NCBI RefSeq assembly: GCF_016767715.1
Contig: NZ_CP050145.1
Coordinates: 3,472,001 to 3,536,000, forward strand
Length of the DNA: 64,000 nucleotides
DNA from: Mycobacteroides chelonae
GTDB lineage: Bacteria > Actinomycetota > Actinomycetes > Mycobacteriales > Mycobacteriaceae
Direction of reading: 5' to 3'
Shown here: one piece after another, positions 26,116 to 34,954 of the stretch
Position numbering within the stretch: position 1 is the stretch's first letter
Layout of the letters: each line of letters opens with the position of its first letter
Position numbers and translations under genes: made by a program
The notes under the pieces: generated by a model
What the model was told of the DNA's origin: nothing
Databases searched by the model: none
What the model saw: only the letters and a program-made list of their open reading frames with translations

Positions 26116-26606
26116 CTATTCAGCTGCCACACCGAGAAATTCAGCACCGCCGCGAAGGTCGTCCATGCCACGTAGGGAAGCAACAAGATTGCGGCCCAAC
26201 GGCTTCTGTTCCAGAAGAGCACCACCGTCGCGGCAACAAATCCCCACAGCACGAGGATCTCGATGAATGCCACTCCCCGCCAGCCAAGTCCAAAGAACAG
26301 CGGTGTCCACGCCATGTTCAGAACGAGCTGCACGCCGTACACGATGAGCGGCACACGGTTTTCCTGTGATGGCTCTGACCGCCATACCAGCCAGGCCGAT
26401 ATCGCCATCAAGACATACAGCGCCGTCCATACAGGACCAAAAAGGTAAGCCGGTGGCGCCCAGCCAGGTTGTTGCAGGCGCCCGTAGGTGTCCGCAGCGC
26501 GCGTCGCGGCCGCGCCGCCGACTCCCGCGACGATGGTCACCGCAATGACAGACACGGCGAGCCCAGCCCACTCCCTGGGCCAGCGGCGCGAAATCCCTTG
26601 AGTCAT
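26112..26606 (-). CDS. tspO: TspO/MBR family tryptophan-rich sensory protein
   Basis: A 164-residue five-helix membrane protein. It has the TspO signature PGWAPPAYLFGPVWTALYVLMAISAWLVWR, followed by QLVLNMAWTPLFFGLGWRGVAFIEIL. TspO binds porphyrins and degrades protoporphyrin IX in light. It is convergent with photolyase, overlapping by 4 nt. A SOUL protein, photolyase and TspO in one locus share the theme of tetrapyrroles and light. No SigK-like promoter was seen before this gene, so its control may be separate. Confidence 0.92.
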   Translation of the reverse strand: MTQGISRRWPREWAGLAVSVIAVTIVAGVGGAAATRAADTYGRLQQPGWAPPAYLFGPVWTALYVLMAISAWLVWRSEPSQENRVPLIVYGVQLVLNMAWTPLFFGLGWRGVAFIEILVLWGFVAATVVLFWNRSRWAAILLLPYVAWTTFAAVLNFSVWQLNS

Positions 26607-26794
26607 ATCGACATAGTAAACAGAATTTCGTACGTCGGTAACGCTCTACCACGATCTCGGTTCACTTCGCCGGCCGTCCCGCCAGAGGCATGTCCGAGGT
26701 TCTGAAAACACTCCAGCGGAAACTTCGAGACAACGCACTCGGGAGGCCTGGCAAGCAGCTAAGGCCGCGGCCATAGTCGTAGCGCTGGCTGTCG

Positions 26795-27259
26795 TCAACG
26801 GCGGTCGAAACATTCTCCACGCGGCTTTGAAGGTAGGAAGCCGAAGATAATCGGCATCAAGGATCCTATGTAGGGCAAGACCGCTAGGAGGGCTATCCAT
26901 CCTGAAAAATCGGCGTCGTGGAGCCTGCGGACCGTCAGTGCCCAGGCCGGAATGGCCCATACCAGAACGAATCCTATGAGCACGGCTATGTACAGACGCC
27001 CGAGCGCACTGTCCGTGCCGAGGGCCACTCCACACACGAGGAGGCTGGCGGCCACGGTTTGTGCCAGCAGGACCCACCAGTACTCGCTGCGAGACGCGCG
27101 GCCAGAAAAGCGGGCGTAACTACGGAAGAACCGAGTTATCGCCTGGCCAAATGTTGCCCCATACAAAGGGAGCGTCAAATCACATGGATCGGTCGCGCCG
27201 AGGGGTTTGGAGACTTCCTGGCGATTCGTCTTGGACGGCGACGGTTCGGCGTGTGTCAT
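26795..27259 (-). CDS. DUF805 membrane protein
   Basis: A 154-residue DUF805 protein. It has the family stretch AITRFFRSYARFSGRASRSEYWWVLLAQTV, about four hydrophobic segments, and the usual TVRRLHDADFSGWIALL before the last helices. The first 40 residues are soluble and charged. Function unknown; members are common near secretion and toxin genes but also alone. It lies 85 nt downstream of a DUF2628-like gene on the same strand and may end the toxin operon. Some 190 nt without a gene separate it from tspO. Confidence 0.85.
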   Translation of the reverse strand: MTHAEPSPSKTNRQEVSKPLGATDPCDLTLPLYGATFGQAITRFFRSYARFSGRASRSEYWWVLLAQTVAASLLVCGVALGTDSALGRLYIAVLIGFVLVWAIPAWALTVRRLHDADFSGWIALLAVLPYIGSLMPIIFGFLPSKPRGECFDRR

Positions 27260-27344
27260 CGGTGCCTCTGTTGATTAGTCGGGTTCGGTGGGACTACATG
27301 CCTTCGTGGCGGAATGAGAATCGGCCGCTCGAAGGCCTCGGTTC

Positions 27345-27761
27345 TCACCTTGGCCGTTTCCGCCACTTCATGCCCTCGAACGGGTTCCATGACCTGCTGC
27401 CCTTTATCTGGTCAAGGTAATAGGAGTAGTCCGCCGTCATCATCAGCACTCCCCCAAGTCCAGCGCTGGCGGCCTGATACATCGTCTCGGACGCATCGAC
27501 CGCGAGCAGAACGGTGCCGATCGCCAACGTGAGTATCAGGACAGTGAAGCCCTTGCGCCACATACCCTTAACGAAGAAGTAGATGGGACCGAAGAAGAAC
27601 GCCAATATATTGCAGCCGAGCATTACCCTGGCACCGAAAGGTAGAGCCTTATAGGCCGCGTCAGATTCGGGTGTAGAGCCTGGGCGACCGTACTGGCCAT
27701 AGAAATCAAACCGCCACTGCCAAACCGAAACCGACTCGGCAGGATCATCAGTCTGATTCAT
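27345..27761 (-). CDS. DUF2628-like membrane protein
   Basis: A 138-residue protein with a soluble N-terminus (WQWRFDFYGQYGRPGSTPESDAAYKALPFGARVML) and three hydrophobic segments. The first reads ILAFFFGPIYFFVKGMWRKGF, a pattern of DUF2628 proteins. It ends in a basic tail. The ATG at 27761 is preceded by gagggtg; a GTG at 27809 in the same frame would add 16 residues. It lies 57 nt downstream of the putative immunity gene. It may help the toxin or immunity system at the membrane, or be unrelated. Confidence 0.7.
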   Translation of the reverse strand: MNQTDDPAESVSVWQWRFDFYGQYGRPGSTPESDAAYKALPFGARVMLGCNILAFFFGPIYFFVKGMWRKGFTVLILTLAIGTVLLAVDASETMYQAASAGLGGVLMMTADYSYYLDQIKGSRSWNPFEGMKWRKRPR

Positions 27762-27818
27762 GTAAACACCCTCGGGCGCGCCCAGTTTTCCGTCGACTAC
27801 CGCGGACACTAGTTGCAG

Positions 27819-28172
27819 TCACACATGCTCTCCAACGGAGATTACTAGAGTCGAAGTCGGGCTACTTATGTCGAAGTACTGATGTGCAGGGGCCTCGGCC
27901 CTGATCAGGGAATCTGTCAAAGCGATAAGCTCATCCAGTTTTGCACCGTCAAACCGCCAAATAATAGCTTGCCGCCCGAACTCGATGTCGGCCGCACCAT
28001 TTTGTCGCACCACTTGGTTTACCATTCCTCCGCCATCGAACGTGGCGTTACCGGATTCTCGCGCGGAACGCAATGCGGATTCTAATATGCGTAGGCCATC
28101 TTGGTCTCCAGATACAAGAGTCGCCTCGTCTCCGAAATAACTATAAGGGCCGATATTTATTACAGTCATCAT
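27819..28172 (-). CDS. Putative immunity protein of the toxin gene
   Basis: A 117-residue small, acidic, soluble protein without signal peptide. It begins with a hydrophobic strand (TVINIGPYSYFGDEATLVSGDQDGLRILESAL) and ends with a strand-rich SPTSTLVISVGEHV. This resembles Imm32-type immunity proteins, though I cannot confirm the family. Its ATG overlaps the stop of the large toxin-like gene by 4 nt. A small acidic gene directly behind a gene with a C-terminal toxin-like module is the normal layout for immunity. The DNA here is visibly more AT-rich than its surroundings, consistent with transfer. Confidence 0.65.
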   Translation of the reverse strand: MMTVINIGPYSYFGDEATLVSGDQDGLRILESALRSARESGNATFDGGGMVNQVVRQNGAADIEFGRQAIIWRFDGAKLDELIALTDSLIRAEAPAHQYFDISSPTSTLVISVGEHV

Positions 28173-30301
28173 CCACCTATTTTCGAGGGCAGATCACCTA
28201 TCGGAATATTTTGCCATGGGGATTTTGGCATATTGTGGGGGTTGTAGTCCCAGTGTTGATTGTGGTACTTATCAGCAGGAGCAAATCGCCACTCACCGCC
28301 CTTTTCATCCCACAGACTCTGCCCACCTTTCGCTTGTTCACTAGGGCGGCTGGCTGGTCCGGGCGTCACCTCTCCTTCGACGGGCGGGTTTACCCCCTCC
28401 GGCGGTAAGCCCCGACTCGGTGATTCGCCAGCGGCACCTGGAGAAGAACCCGTGCTAGGAGAAGACCGGACGCCAGGAGGCGTTATCACCACGCCCAGTT
28501 CTTCAAGCCTGCCCTTAAGCACATCATGCAGGGCGTCAAGTGCAGATTTTCGTTTGTGGAGTGCGTCTTCTGCCTTGCGGAGGTTACCGTCCTGGAGGAC
28601 GCATGCATCATAGGCGCCGCTTTCGTTCGGCAGCAGAAAGGGGCGTGCCGTGCACTGGCGGTTATAGCTTGCTACCGCCTCATCGTGCGCAGCTACATCG
28701 CGATTGTAGTTACTCGTGTCTGCCTGCAGTTGGTCCCACTGCGTCAGCGCTTCCTCCTTGGTCAAGGGCTCCGGTTGGATCGGGTCGGGCGCTGGTTCCT
28801 GCTTGAAGTCGACCGGTGATTCCGCAGGTTGACTGCGAGTCGGACCACTTGTCGAAGTGGACCGCCCCGCCATCTCTGCCGGCGCCTGCCCGGATTGCAG
28901 ATCCACCGGCTGCGCAGCGGACGGATCCAAGCTGCTCATCGAGTTCACCGCGCCCGACAGCTGGGATACGCCGCTGGCGACCTGCCCGACACCCTCAGCG
29001 CCCTTAGACACGGTGTCGTTGAGTTGCGTAAATTGCTCGGTTTGCGGTTTGAGCTGTGGGTTAGCATCGCCGACCGCTTGGGCGACTTGATCGGCTTGTC
29101 CCTGAGCGGTTTTCACGATCTGACTGCCCGCATTGATAGCGTCCGCAGTGCCCTGAATGCCTTGCGAAACCCCCTGCACCAAGGTGATGGCATCTTGCGG
29201 GTTCACCGCTCCGGATTGCGCCGACGAGGCCAGCGAAGCACCAGCCTGCGCGGCCGACCCGAAGCCTTGAGCGGCCTGCCCCGACGACTGCCCGATCTGC
29301 TGACCGGACTGCACATAGGTCTGCACATCACCCGGAAGACCCTGCACCGCTTGGGATGCATCCTGACCAAGCGCCTGCGTATCCGGCCCCTGCTCCTGCT
29401 CGTCCTGCTTACGACGCCGCGTCGACGCCGCACCGAGTAGCAACGAGGCCAGGTCGGTGTTCTGCGACTGATCGTCGCGGTCGTCCTGCTCGTCCTTGTC
29501 GTCCTTCTTCTTGTCCTTCGACGGGAACTTCGTCGACTGCTGCTGTTTCTGGTTCCGCTTTCCCTGTTGCAGCTGTTTAGTCAGATCATCAATGCGCTGC
29601 CGATCCTGACCGGGCTGCTGCTGCTTCTCCTGCAGCTGACGCGTTAGATCCTCGATCTTCTGCTGATCCGGCTGATCCGGTGACTGGCTCGGCTGCTGCC
29701 TCGCATCTTGTTGCGGCGGCTGCGGCGGTTGTTGCGCTGGCTGCTGCACACCCTGATTTGATTGGCCGCCTTGCGATCCCGGATTGGCCTGCCCGCCGTT
29801 GAAATCCGGATTCGGCTTACCCGGTCCTTGGGTATACGGCGTCGCGTTCTGATAATCCGGCATCTGAGTACCGTGCGCGGGCTGATCCCACCCCTGCTGA
29901 GACCCCTGCTGCCCACTAGACCCGTTCACACCGTTATTGCTGACCGAAGGCGCCTGAGTGTTATAGATACTGATGCCGCTGTTCTGATCCAACGGCGCCT
30001 GATTGATACCGCCCTGATAGTCCGGCATCTGCGGCCCACCCTGACTCGGCGGCTGAAACATCTGCCCACCCCCAGGCGGACCATCACTACCACCAGGACC
30101 ACCACAATCCGGCGGACACGCCGCCCGCGCCTGCGGAACCGTCGCCGGACTAAACCACCCCAAACCCAAACCACTTGCCGAAAACATCAACACCGCAACA
30201 ACACCCGCAGTCGCAGCCGCCTTCTGCGAAGCATCCGTGGCCCACTTCCACAGACCCACAAGGCCTTTCCACCACCCCAGATTCGAACCGATCCCCCACA
30301 C
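28169..30301 (-). CDS. Putative polymorphic toxin with Gln/Pro-rich stalk
   Basis: A 710-residue protein. Residues 1-50 include a hydrophobic segment (AGVVAVLMFSASGLGLGWF) that anchors it or exports it, followed by CPPDCGGPGG. Residues 60-250 are extremely Gln/Pro/Gly-rich, then comes a Lys/Asp-rich stretch (KKKDDKDEQDDRDDQ). Residues 290-470 are Ala/Gln/Ser helical low-complexity, and about 535-620 look like a coiled coil with two cysteines. The last 55 residues (from GGQSLWDEKGGEWRF, with YHNQHWDYNPHN and SPWQNIPIG) form a compact His/Trp-rich module after a Pro/Gly linker, similar to Ntox37-type toxin ends. It starts at a GTG directly after the membrane protein stop. Activity unproven. Confidence 0.7.
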   Translation of the reverse strand: MWGIGSNLGWWKGLVGLWKWATDASQKAAATAGVVAVLMFSASGLGLGWFSPATVPQARAACPPDCGGPGGSDGPPGGGQMFQPPSQGGPQMPDYQGGINQAPLDQNSGISIYNTQAPSVSNNGVNGSSGQQGSQQGWDQPAHGTQMPDYQNATPYTQGPGKPNPDFNGGQANPGSQGGQSNQGVQQPAQQPPQPPQQDARQQPSQSPDQPDQQKIEDLTRQLQEKQQQPGQDRQRIDDLTKQLQQGKRNQKQQQSTKFPSKDKKKDDKDEQDDRDDQSQNTDLASLLLGAASTRRRKQDEQEQGPDTQALGQDASQAVQGLPGDVQTYVQSGQQIGQSSGQAAQGFGSAAQAGASLASSAQSGAVNPQDAITLVQGVSQGIQGTADAINAGSQIVKTAQGQADQVAQAVGDANPQLKPQTEQFTQLNDTVSKGAEGVGQVASGVSQLSGAVNSMSSLDPSAAQPVDLQSGQAPAEMAGRSTSTSGPTRSQPAESPVDFKQEPAPDPIQPEPLTKEEALTQWDQLQADTSNYNRDVAAHDEAVASYNRQCTARPFLLPNESGAYDACVLQDGNLRKAEDALHKRKSALDALHDVLKGRLEELGVVITPPGVRSSPSTGSSPGAAGESPSRGLPPEGVNPPVEGEVTPGPASRPSEQAKGGQSLWDEKGGEWRFAPADKYHNQHWDYNPHNMPKSPWQNIPIGDLPSKIGG

Positions 30302-31090
30302 CTACGTGCCCGCAATCGCCGCCACCGCAGGAAACACGTCCGGGCCCGTGATCCACACATACAACCGCGGAGCAATCCCAGCCGTCAGCAGCACCAAACC
30401 CAAACCACCGCCGATGAGTGCGGCCACTAGGCCCGGATGCCACAAACCTTCCGGTGCGCGGCGCTTGCCGGCGCTGCGGTCGCGTTCGATGAGCAGACCT
30501 GAATCCGTGAGAGCTTTCTTGGCCAGGCCGGTCACATACCGGCCGCCGGTGAACAGCGCGGCACCAGCGACCACCGCCGCCAGCATCTGCCCAACCCCCA
30601 GCAAGAGCGACCACTGACTCTCACCGGTCAGGTGCTGCCACCAGATGGCGTACCCACCACGGAACGTCCACCACATACCCAACGCACCAACGATTACCGC
30701 AGCGGCCGCCATGACAGCGAGCAGTGGCTCAGACAGGCGCCCTTTCACTGCGTCAGATAGCGCGGCCGCTACCGGCCTGACGCCCCACATCGCAAGCTTG
30801 ACCCCACCACCAAGCGCAGTCATAGCCAGCAGCAGCAGTCCGGCCCAGCCAATCAACTCGGTGGCACTATCACCGCTGCGGTACAGGTGGTGCAACGCAG
30901 CCACCGCACCAACCACCAGAACACCCCCAACAGCGAAAGCCGCCAGCCGGTGCCCGAGGTCAGATCCAGCAGTGCGCCCGGGTTCAAGATCACGCACCGG
31001 CAACTTCTGTATGGTTTCATCGGAACGAGCCTTGTCGCGGGCTACCGCCACCGCTGCCAGCTGTTCAGTTGACTCACCATTCCCCGCCAC
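30302..31090 (-). CDS. Multi-pass membrane protein upstream of toxin
   Basis: A 262-residue protein with a soluble charged N-terminus of about 45 residues and roughly six hydrophobic helices (for example AAFAVGGVLVVGAVAALHHL and AGLLLLAMTALGGGVKLAMWG). I recognise no family. The GTG start has a GGAGG site 8 nt before it. The gene ends immediately before the toxin start, so both are made from one message. A role in export, anchoring or delivery of the toxin-like protein is possible. It is the first gene of the putative toxin operon. Confidence 0.65.
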   Translation of the reverse strand: MAGNGESTEQLAAVAVARDKARSDETIQKLPVRDLEPGRTAGSDLGHRLAAFAVGGVLVVGAVAALHHLYRSGDSATELIGWAGLLLLAMTALGGGVKLAMWGVRPVAAALSDAVKGRLSEPLLAVMAAAAVIVGALGMWWTFRGGYAIWWQHLTGESQWSLLLGVGQMLAAVVAGAALFTGGRYVTGLAKKALTDSGLLIERDRSAGKRRAPEGLWHPGLVAALIGGGLGLVLLTAGIAPRLYVWITGPDVFPAVAAIAGT

Positions 31091-31501
31091 ATCGCCTCCG
31101 TCGAATCAGCGCAAACCCCTCGAGGACACGACACTACGCCCGTTCGCTCGCCACTGTCCACGCGGGTAGCAAATATCACGCTTCACGCAGAGACATGCCG
31201 ATGCGCGAGAAGGACTCAGCAGCGGCAAACGCGTAACCATGGAGGAGAGCGAGCCGTCTGGCAACAGCCTCCCGCAGTTTCAACTGACGTATCGAGATTC
31301 TGCATCCGTCCGCGGTCAACACTTCGTCGCCAAAGCCTTTGGACAGCGGCTGGCGCGTTAGTGGCGGCCGTATCCTCGTGCCCTGTGCCCCAGCTGGCAC
31401 CGAAATCTGCCTATCCAGCGCATGCGTGGATGAGACCTCCCCCTGAATAAGAAGCAGGCCAGGGAGCATTTTCCCTGGCCTGCTTCTTTACCCAAAGTGC
31501 T
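31091..31501. other. Gene-free stretch before nrdE
   Basis: About 410 nt between the toxin operon and nrdE. The only clear element is the strong terminator at 31449-31488. A 97-codon open frame (31176-31469) runs through the terminator stem, has no recognisable domain and no good ribosome site, and is not called. The promoter of the toxin operon must lie in the left part; I saw no convincing -10/-35 pair. Confidence 0.5.
31449..31488. terminator. Bidirectional terminator after nrdE
   Basis: A hairpin with 17-bp perfect arms (31449-31465 and 31472-31488) and a 6-nt loop. The stem is GC-rich in its core (GCAGGCCAGGGA) and ends with AAGAAG/CTTCTT, which gives short A and T runs on both outer sides. 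It lies 13 nt beyond the nrdE stop and can stop transcription from either direction. Confidence 0.88.
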
Positions 31502-33670
31502 TCACAGCATGCAGGAGACGCAGCCCTCGACCTCGGTGCCTTCCAGCGCCATCTGCCGTAGCCGGATGTAGTACAGCGTCTTAATTCCCTTGCGCCAGGC
31601 GTAGATCTGCGCCTTGTTCACGTCACGCGTGCTGGCGGTGTCCTTGAAGAACAGTGTCAGCGACAAGCCCTGGTCCACATGCTGGGTGGCCGCGGCATAG
31701 GTGTCGATGATCTTCTCGTAACCGATCTCGTACGCGTCCTGGTAGTACTCCAGGTTGTCGTTCGTCAGGTACGGCGCCGGGTAGTACGCCCGGCCGATCT
31801 TGCCTTCCTTACGGATCTCGATCTTCGAGGCCACCGGGTGGATCGACGACGTCGAGTGGTTGATGTAGGAGATCGATCCAGTCGGCGGCACCGCCTGCAG
31901 GTTCTGGTTGTAGATGCCGTGCTGCTGCACTGACTCCTTCAACCGCCGCCAATCATCCTGTGTCGGAATGCGAATGCCGGCATCGGCGAAGAGCTGGCGC
32001 ACCTTCTCGGTGGCCGGTTCCCACACCTGATCGGTGTACTTGTCGAAGAACTCACCGCTGGCGTACTTCGACTTCTCGAAGCCACCGAAGCTTCTGCCCC
32101 GCTCGACGGCAATGCGATTCGATGCCTTCAGCGCGTGGTACAGCACCGTGTAGAAGTAGATGTTGGTGAAGTCCACACCCTCTTCGGAGCCGTAGAAGAT
32201 GCGCTCGCGCGCCAGGTAGCCGTGCAGGTTCATCTGCCCCAGGCCAATGGCGTGAGAATCATTGTTGCCCTGCTCGATTGAGGGCACCGACCAGATGTGC
32301 GTCTGATCCGACACCGCGGTCAGCGCCCGGATCGACACCTCGATGGTCTGCGCGAAGTCCGGTGAGTCCATCGTCTTGGCGATGTTCAGCGAGCCCAGGT
32401 TGCACGAAATGTCCTTGCCCACCTTGGCGTAGGACAGATCGTCGTTGAACAGCGAGGGCGTCGACACCTGCAGGATCTCCGAGCACAGGTTCGAGTGGGT
32501 GATCTTGCCTTCGATCGGGTTGGCCCGGTTCACGGTGTCCTCGTACATGATGTACGGGTAACCCGACTCGAACTGCAGCTCGGCGAGGGTCTGGAAGAAT
32601 TCGCGCGCCTTGATCTTCGTCTTGCGAATCTGGCCGTTATCGACCATCTCGTAATACTTTTCGGTGACGTTGATGTCGGCGAACGGCACCCCGTAGGTGC
32701 GCTCGACGTCGTAGGGCGAGAACAGGTACATGTCCTCGTTCTTCTTGGCCAGCTCGAAGGTGATGTCCGGGATCACCACACCCAGCGAGAGCGTCTTGAT
32801 GCGGATCTTCTCGTCGGCGTTCTCGCGCTTGGTGTCCAGGAAGCGGTAGATGTCCGGGTGGTGCGCGTGCAAGTACACCGCACCGGCACCCTGGCGGGCA
32901 CCGAGCTGATTGGCATAGGAGAACGAGTCCTCCAACAGCTTCATGATCGGGATGACGCCCGAGCTCTGGTTCTCGATGTTCTTGATCGGTGCACCATGCT
33001 CACGAATGTTGGTGAGCAGCAAGGCCACACCGCCACCGCGCTTGGACAGCTGCAGCGCCGAGTTGATGGAACGCCCGATGGACTCCATGTTGTCCTCGAT
33101 GCGCAGCAGGAAGCAGGACACCGGCTCGCCGCGCTGCTTCTTGCCCGAGTTGAGGAATGTCGGGGTTGCCGGCTGGAAGCGTCCGTCGATGATCTCGTCG
33201 ACGAGCTTCTCGGCCAGTTGCAGATCACCGGAGGCCAGCGTCAGCGCGACCATGACCACGCGATCCTCAAAGCGCTCCAGGTAGCGCTTTCCATCAAAGG
33301 TCTTCAGCGTGTAGGAGGTGTAGTACTTGAACGCGCCGAGGAAGGTCGGGAACCGGAACTTCTTGGCGTAGGCCCGATCCAGGAGCGACTTCACAAAGTT
33401 GCGTGAGTACTGGTCGAGCACCTCGCGCTCGTAGTACTCCTTCTCGATCAGGTAGTCGAGCTTCTCGTCCTGATTGTGGAAGAAGACCGTGTTCTGGTTG
33501 ACGTGCTGCAGGAAGTACTGCCGAGCCGCGGCGGCGTCCTTGTCGAACTGGATCTTGCCGTCGGCGTCATACAGATTGAGCATGGCGTTGAGGGCGTGAT
33601 AGTCCAGCTCGCCGTGAGCCGAGCCGTGCGCAGAGGTCACAGGTTCTGCAGTTGTCGCGGTTGGCGCCAC
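31502..33670 (-). CDS. nrdE: Class Ib ribonucleotide reductase large subunit
   Basis: A 722-residue catalytic subunit that reduces ribonucleoside diphosphates. It shows the short N-terminus of NrdE without a full ATP-cone, [23 protein letters not shown] with a catalytic cysteine, the NLCSEI motif near residue 395, the radical-transfer tyrosines near [10 protein letters not shown], and the C-terminal redox pair CVSC in EGCVSCML that is reduced by NrdH. It overlaps nrdI by 34 nt and is followed by a strong terminator. Its partner nrdF is about 28 kb away in the same orientation. Confidence 0.97.
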   Translation of the reverse strand: MAPTATTAEPVTSAHGSAHGELDYHALNAMLNLYDADGKIQFDKDAAAARQYFLQHVNQNTVFFHNQDEKLDYLIEKEYYEREVLDQYSRNFVKSLLDRAYAKKFRFPTFLGAFKYYTSYTLKTFDGKRYLERFEDRVVMVALTLASGDLQLAEKLVDEIIDGRFQPATPTFLNSGKKQRGEPVSCFLLRIEDNMESIGRSINSALQLSKRGGGVALLLTNIREHGAPIKNIENQSSGVIPIMKLLEDSFSYANQLGARQGAGAVYLHAHHPDIYRFLDTKRENADEKIRIKTLSLGVVIPDITFELAKKNEDMYLFSPYDVERTYGVPFADINVTEKYYEMVDNGQIRKTKIKAREFFQTLAELQFESGYPYIMYEDTVNRANPIEGKITHSNLCSEILQVSTPSLFNDDLSYAKVGKDISCNLGSLNIAKTMDSPDFAQTIEVSIRALTAVSDQTHIWSVPSIEQGNNDSHAIGLGQMNLHGYLARERIFYGSEEGVDFTNIYFYTVLYHALKASNRIAVERGRSFGGFEKSKYASGEFFDKYTDQVWEPATEKVRQLFADAGIRIPTQDDWRRLKESVQQHGIYNQNLQAVPPTGSISYINHSTSSIHPVASKIEIRKEGKIGRAYYPAPYLTNDNLEYYQDAYEIGYEKIIDTYAAATQHVDQGLSLTLFFKDTASTRDVNKAQIYAWRKGIKTLYYIRLRQMALEGTEVEGCVSCML

Positions 33671-34077
33671 GGTGTGTCCTTCCAGAATTCGTCGAGTCCA
33701 GCCAGCACCTGCTGCACGTCTTCAGCGGTGCCCATGAGTTCAAAGCGGTACAGATATGGCACGTCACACTTGGCTGAGATGACCTTGCCCGCGTAGCAGT
33801 ACTCCGCGCCGAAATTGGTGTTGCCGGCCGCGATGACCCCGCGGATCAAAGACCGGTTGTGTTCGTTGTTGAGGAACTTGATGACTTGCTTGGGGACGTA
33901 TCCCGCGGCCTGACCGGGCACCGGGTGCCCGCCGCCGTAGGTCGGCAGGATCAGGACATAGGGGTCGTCAACCTGGATATCGCCACGCAGCGGGATCCGG
34001 GTGGCGGGAACACCCAGCTTCTGAACGAAGCGGTGGGTGTTCTCCGACACGCTGGAGAAATAGACCAGATGGGCCAT
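33637..34077 (-). CDS. nrdI: NrdI flavodoxin-like activator
   Basis: A 146-residue NrdI. It supplies the oxidant that builds the manganese-tyrosyl radical in NrdF. The flavodoxin-like phosphate loop is [15 protein letters not shown], followed by LILPTYGGG and the loop [18 protein letters not shown] near the flavin. It is 29 nt downstream of nrdH, and its end overlaps the nrdE start. Confidence 0.95.
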   Translation of the reverse strand: MAHLVYFSSVSENTHRFVQKLGVPATRIPLRGDIQVDDPYVLILPTYGGGHPVPGQAAGYVPKQVIKFLNNEHNRSLIRGVIAAGNTNFGAEYCYAGKVISAKCDVPYLYRFELMGTAEDVQQVLAGLDEFWKDTPWRQPRQLQNL

Positions 34078-34106
34078 GCCCGGCTCCCGTACTACTTACT
34101 ACTTAT

Positions 34107-34349
34107 TTAGGCAGAGACTGCGACTGCGCCCGCGAGCGCCTTGATGCGGTCCGGGCGGAAACCCGACCAGTGATCGTCACCGGCCACCACCACGGGCGCC
34201 TGCAGGTAGCCGAGTGCCATCACGTAATCGCGCGCCTCGGGGACCTCGGTGATGTCCACGACGTTGTACTCGATGCCCTGCTTGTCGAGGGCCTTGTACG
34301 TCGCGTTGCACTGTACGCACGCGGGCTTGGTGTAGACGGTGATGCTCAT
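34107..34349 (-). CDS. nrdH: NrdH glutaredoxin-like electron donor
   Basis: An 80-residue NrdH redoxin that reduces NrdE and is itself reduced by thioredoxin reductase. The active site CVQC is at residues 11-14, and the C-terminal motif WSGFRPDRIKAL is the family signature. It is the first gene of the nrdHIE operon. A long 5' region with NrdR-like boxes precedes it. Confidence 0.96.
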   Translation of the reverse strand: MSITVYTKPACVQCNATYKALDKQGIEYNVVDITEVPEARDYVMALGYLQAPVVVAGDDHWSGFRPDRIKALAGAVAVSA

Positions 34350-34954
34350 GCGTAGCTCCTCAGCGAATCGATCGTAGACATCTCAACAAAGTTTTCAGCA
34401 GTCCAGCACCCGGGAAAATTCCACGCCGCCCGTGGTGGCTGAGCGCCGGGATCGGCCAGAAGATCTGGCGAAAATCCGGGCCGGGCGGCCCGGAGTGGTT
34501 CCCGGCCTTTCGGTGTTCCAGACACTACACCTAGTGTCCGACAATCGGAACCCATACAAGATGTTCTGAACAACATTCGTGAAATTCCCTGGTCGTGAGA
34601 CCTGACACCCCTGAAATTCCGGCGTGTCGTAACCAGGGCGTGTCCGGGCCCTCCGAGATGGCTGGAACATATGTGGTGTCTACCACCGGGCACCGACACC
34701 GGCTAGCAGATCGCTCACCGCCGGGCAAACCTTTTCGCCTGGCGAGTCTGTGGAAACTGTGAAGTTCTGTGGACGAATCTGGGGACAGATCGCGATCTAG
34801 CGCAAGAGTCCCACGTCGGCGGCGGCCCCGCCCGCAGAAGTGGTACCCCGGTACCCGGTCGGATCGGACACCGATATGTTCGCCGGACCGGAGCGTCCTC
34901 GGCCGCGTTCCGCAGCTTCAGGACCTGGCGGGCACGCACCCTAAGCTGCCACGC
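34350..34954. other. Long regulatory region before nrdH and the MFS gene
   Basis: About 605 nt without a supported gene. Open frames crossing it are Arg/Pro-rich shadow translations without ribosome sites or domains. It holds the paired NrdR-like boxes about 170 nt upstream of nrdH and, at its right end, the TAAGCT -10 box (34942-34947) 7 nt before the MFS start. The long leader between the NrdR boxes and nrdH may carry further control, but I saw no clear riboswitch. Confidence 0.55.
34522..34569. promoter_or_regulatory. Putative NrdR box pair upstream of nrdHIE
   Basis: The site at 34522 (ACACTACACCTAGTGT) has symmetric ACACTA and TAGTGT arms that match the NrdR consensus. A second weaker site starts at 34554 (ATACAAGATGTTCTGA, about 11 of 16 positions). 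The starts are 32 bp apart, the same spacing as in the nrdF promoter. Confidence 0.72.

Noticed and set aside
28800..30100. Repetitive sequence that could suggest a CRISPR or satellite
   Set aside because: The repeats are irregular Gln/Pro/Gly codons within one reading frame, not spaced direct repeats.
31176..31469. 97-codon open frame between the toxin operon and nrdE
   Set aside because: It runs through the strong terminator stem, has no ribosome site or domain, and looks like chance.
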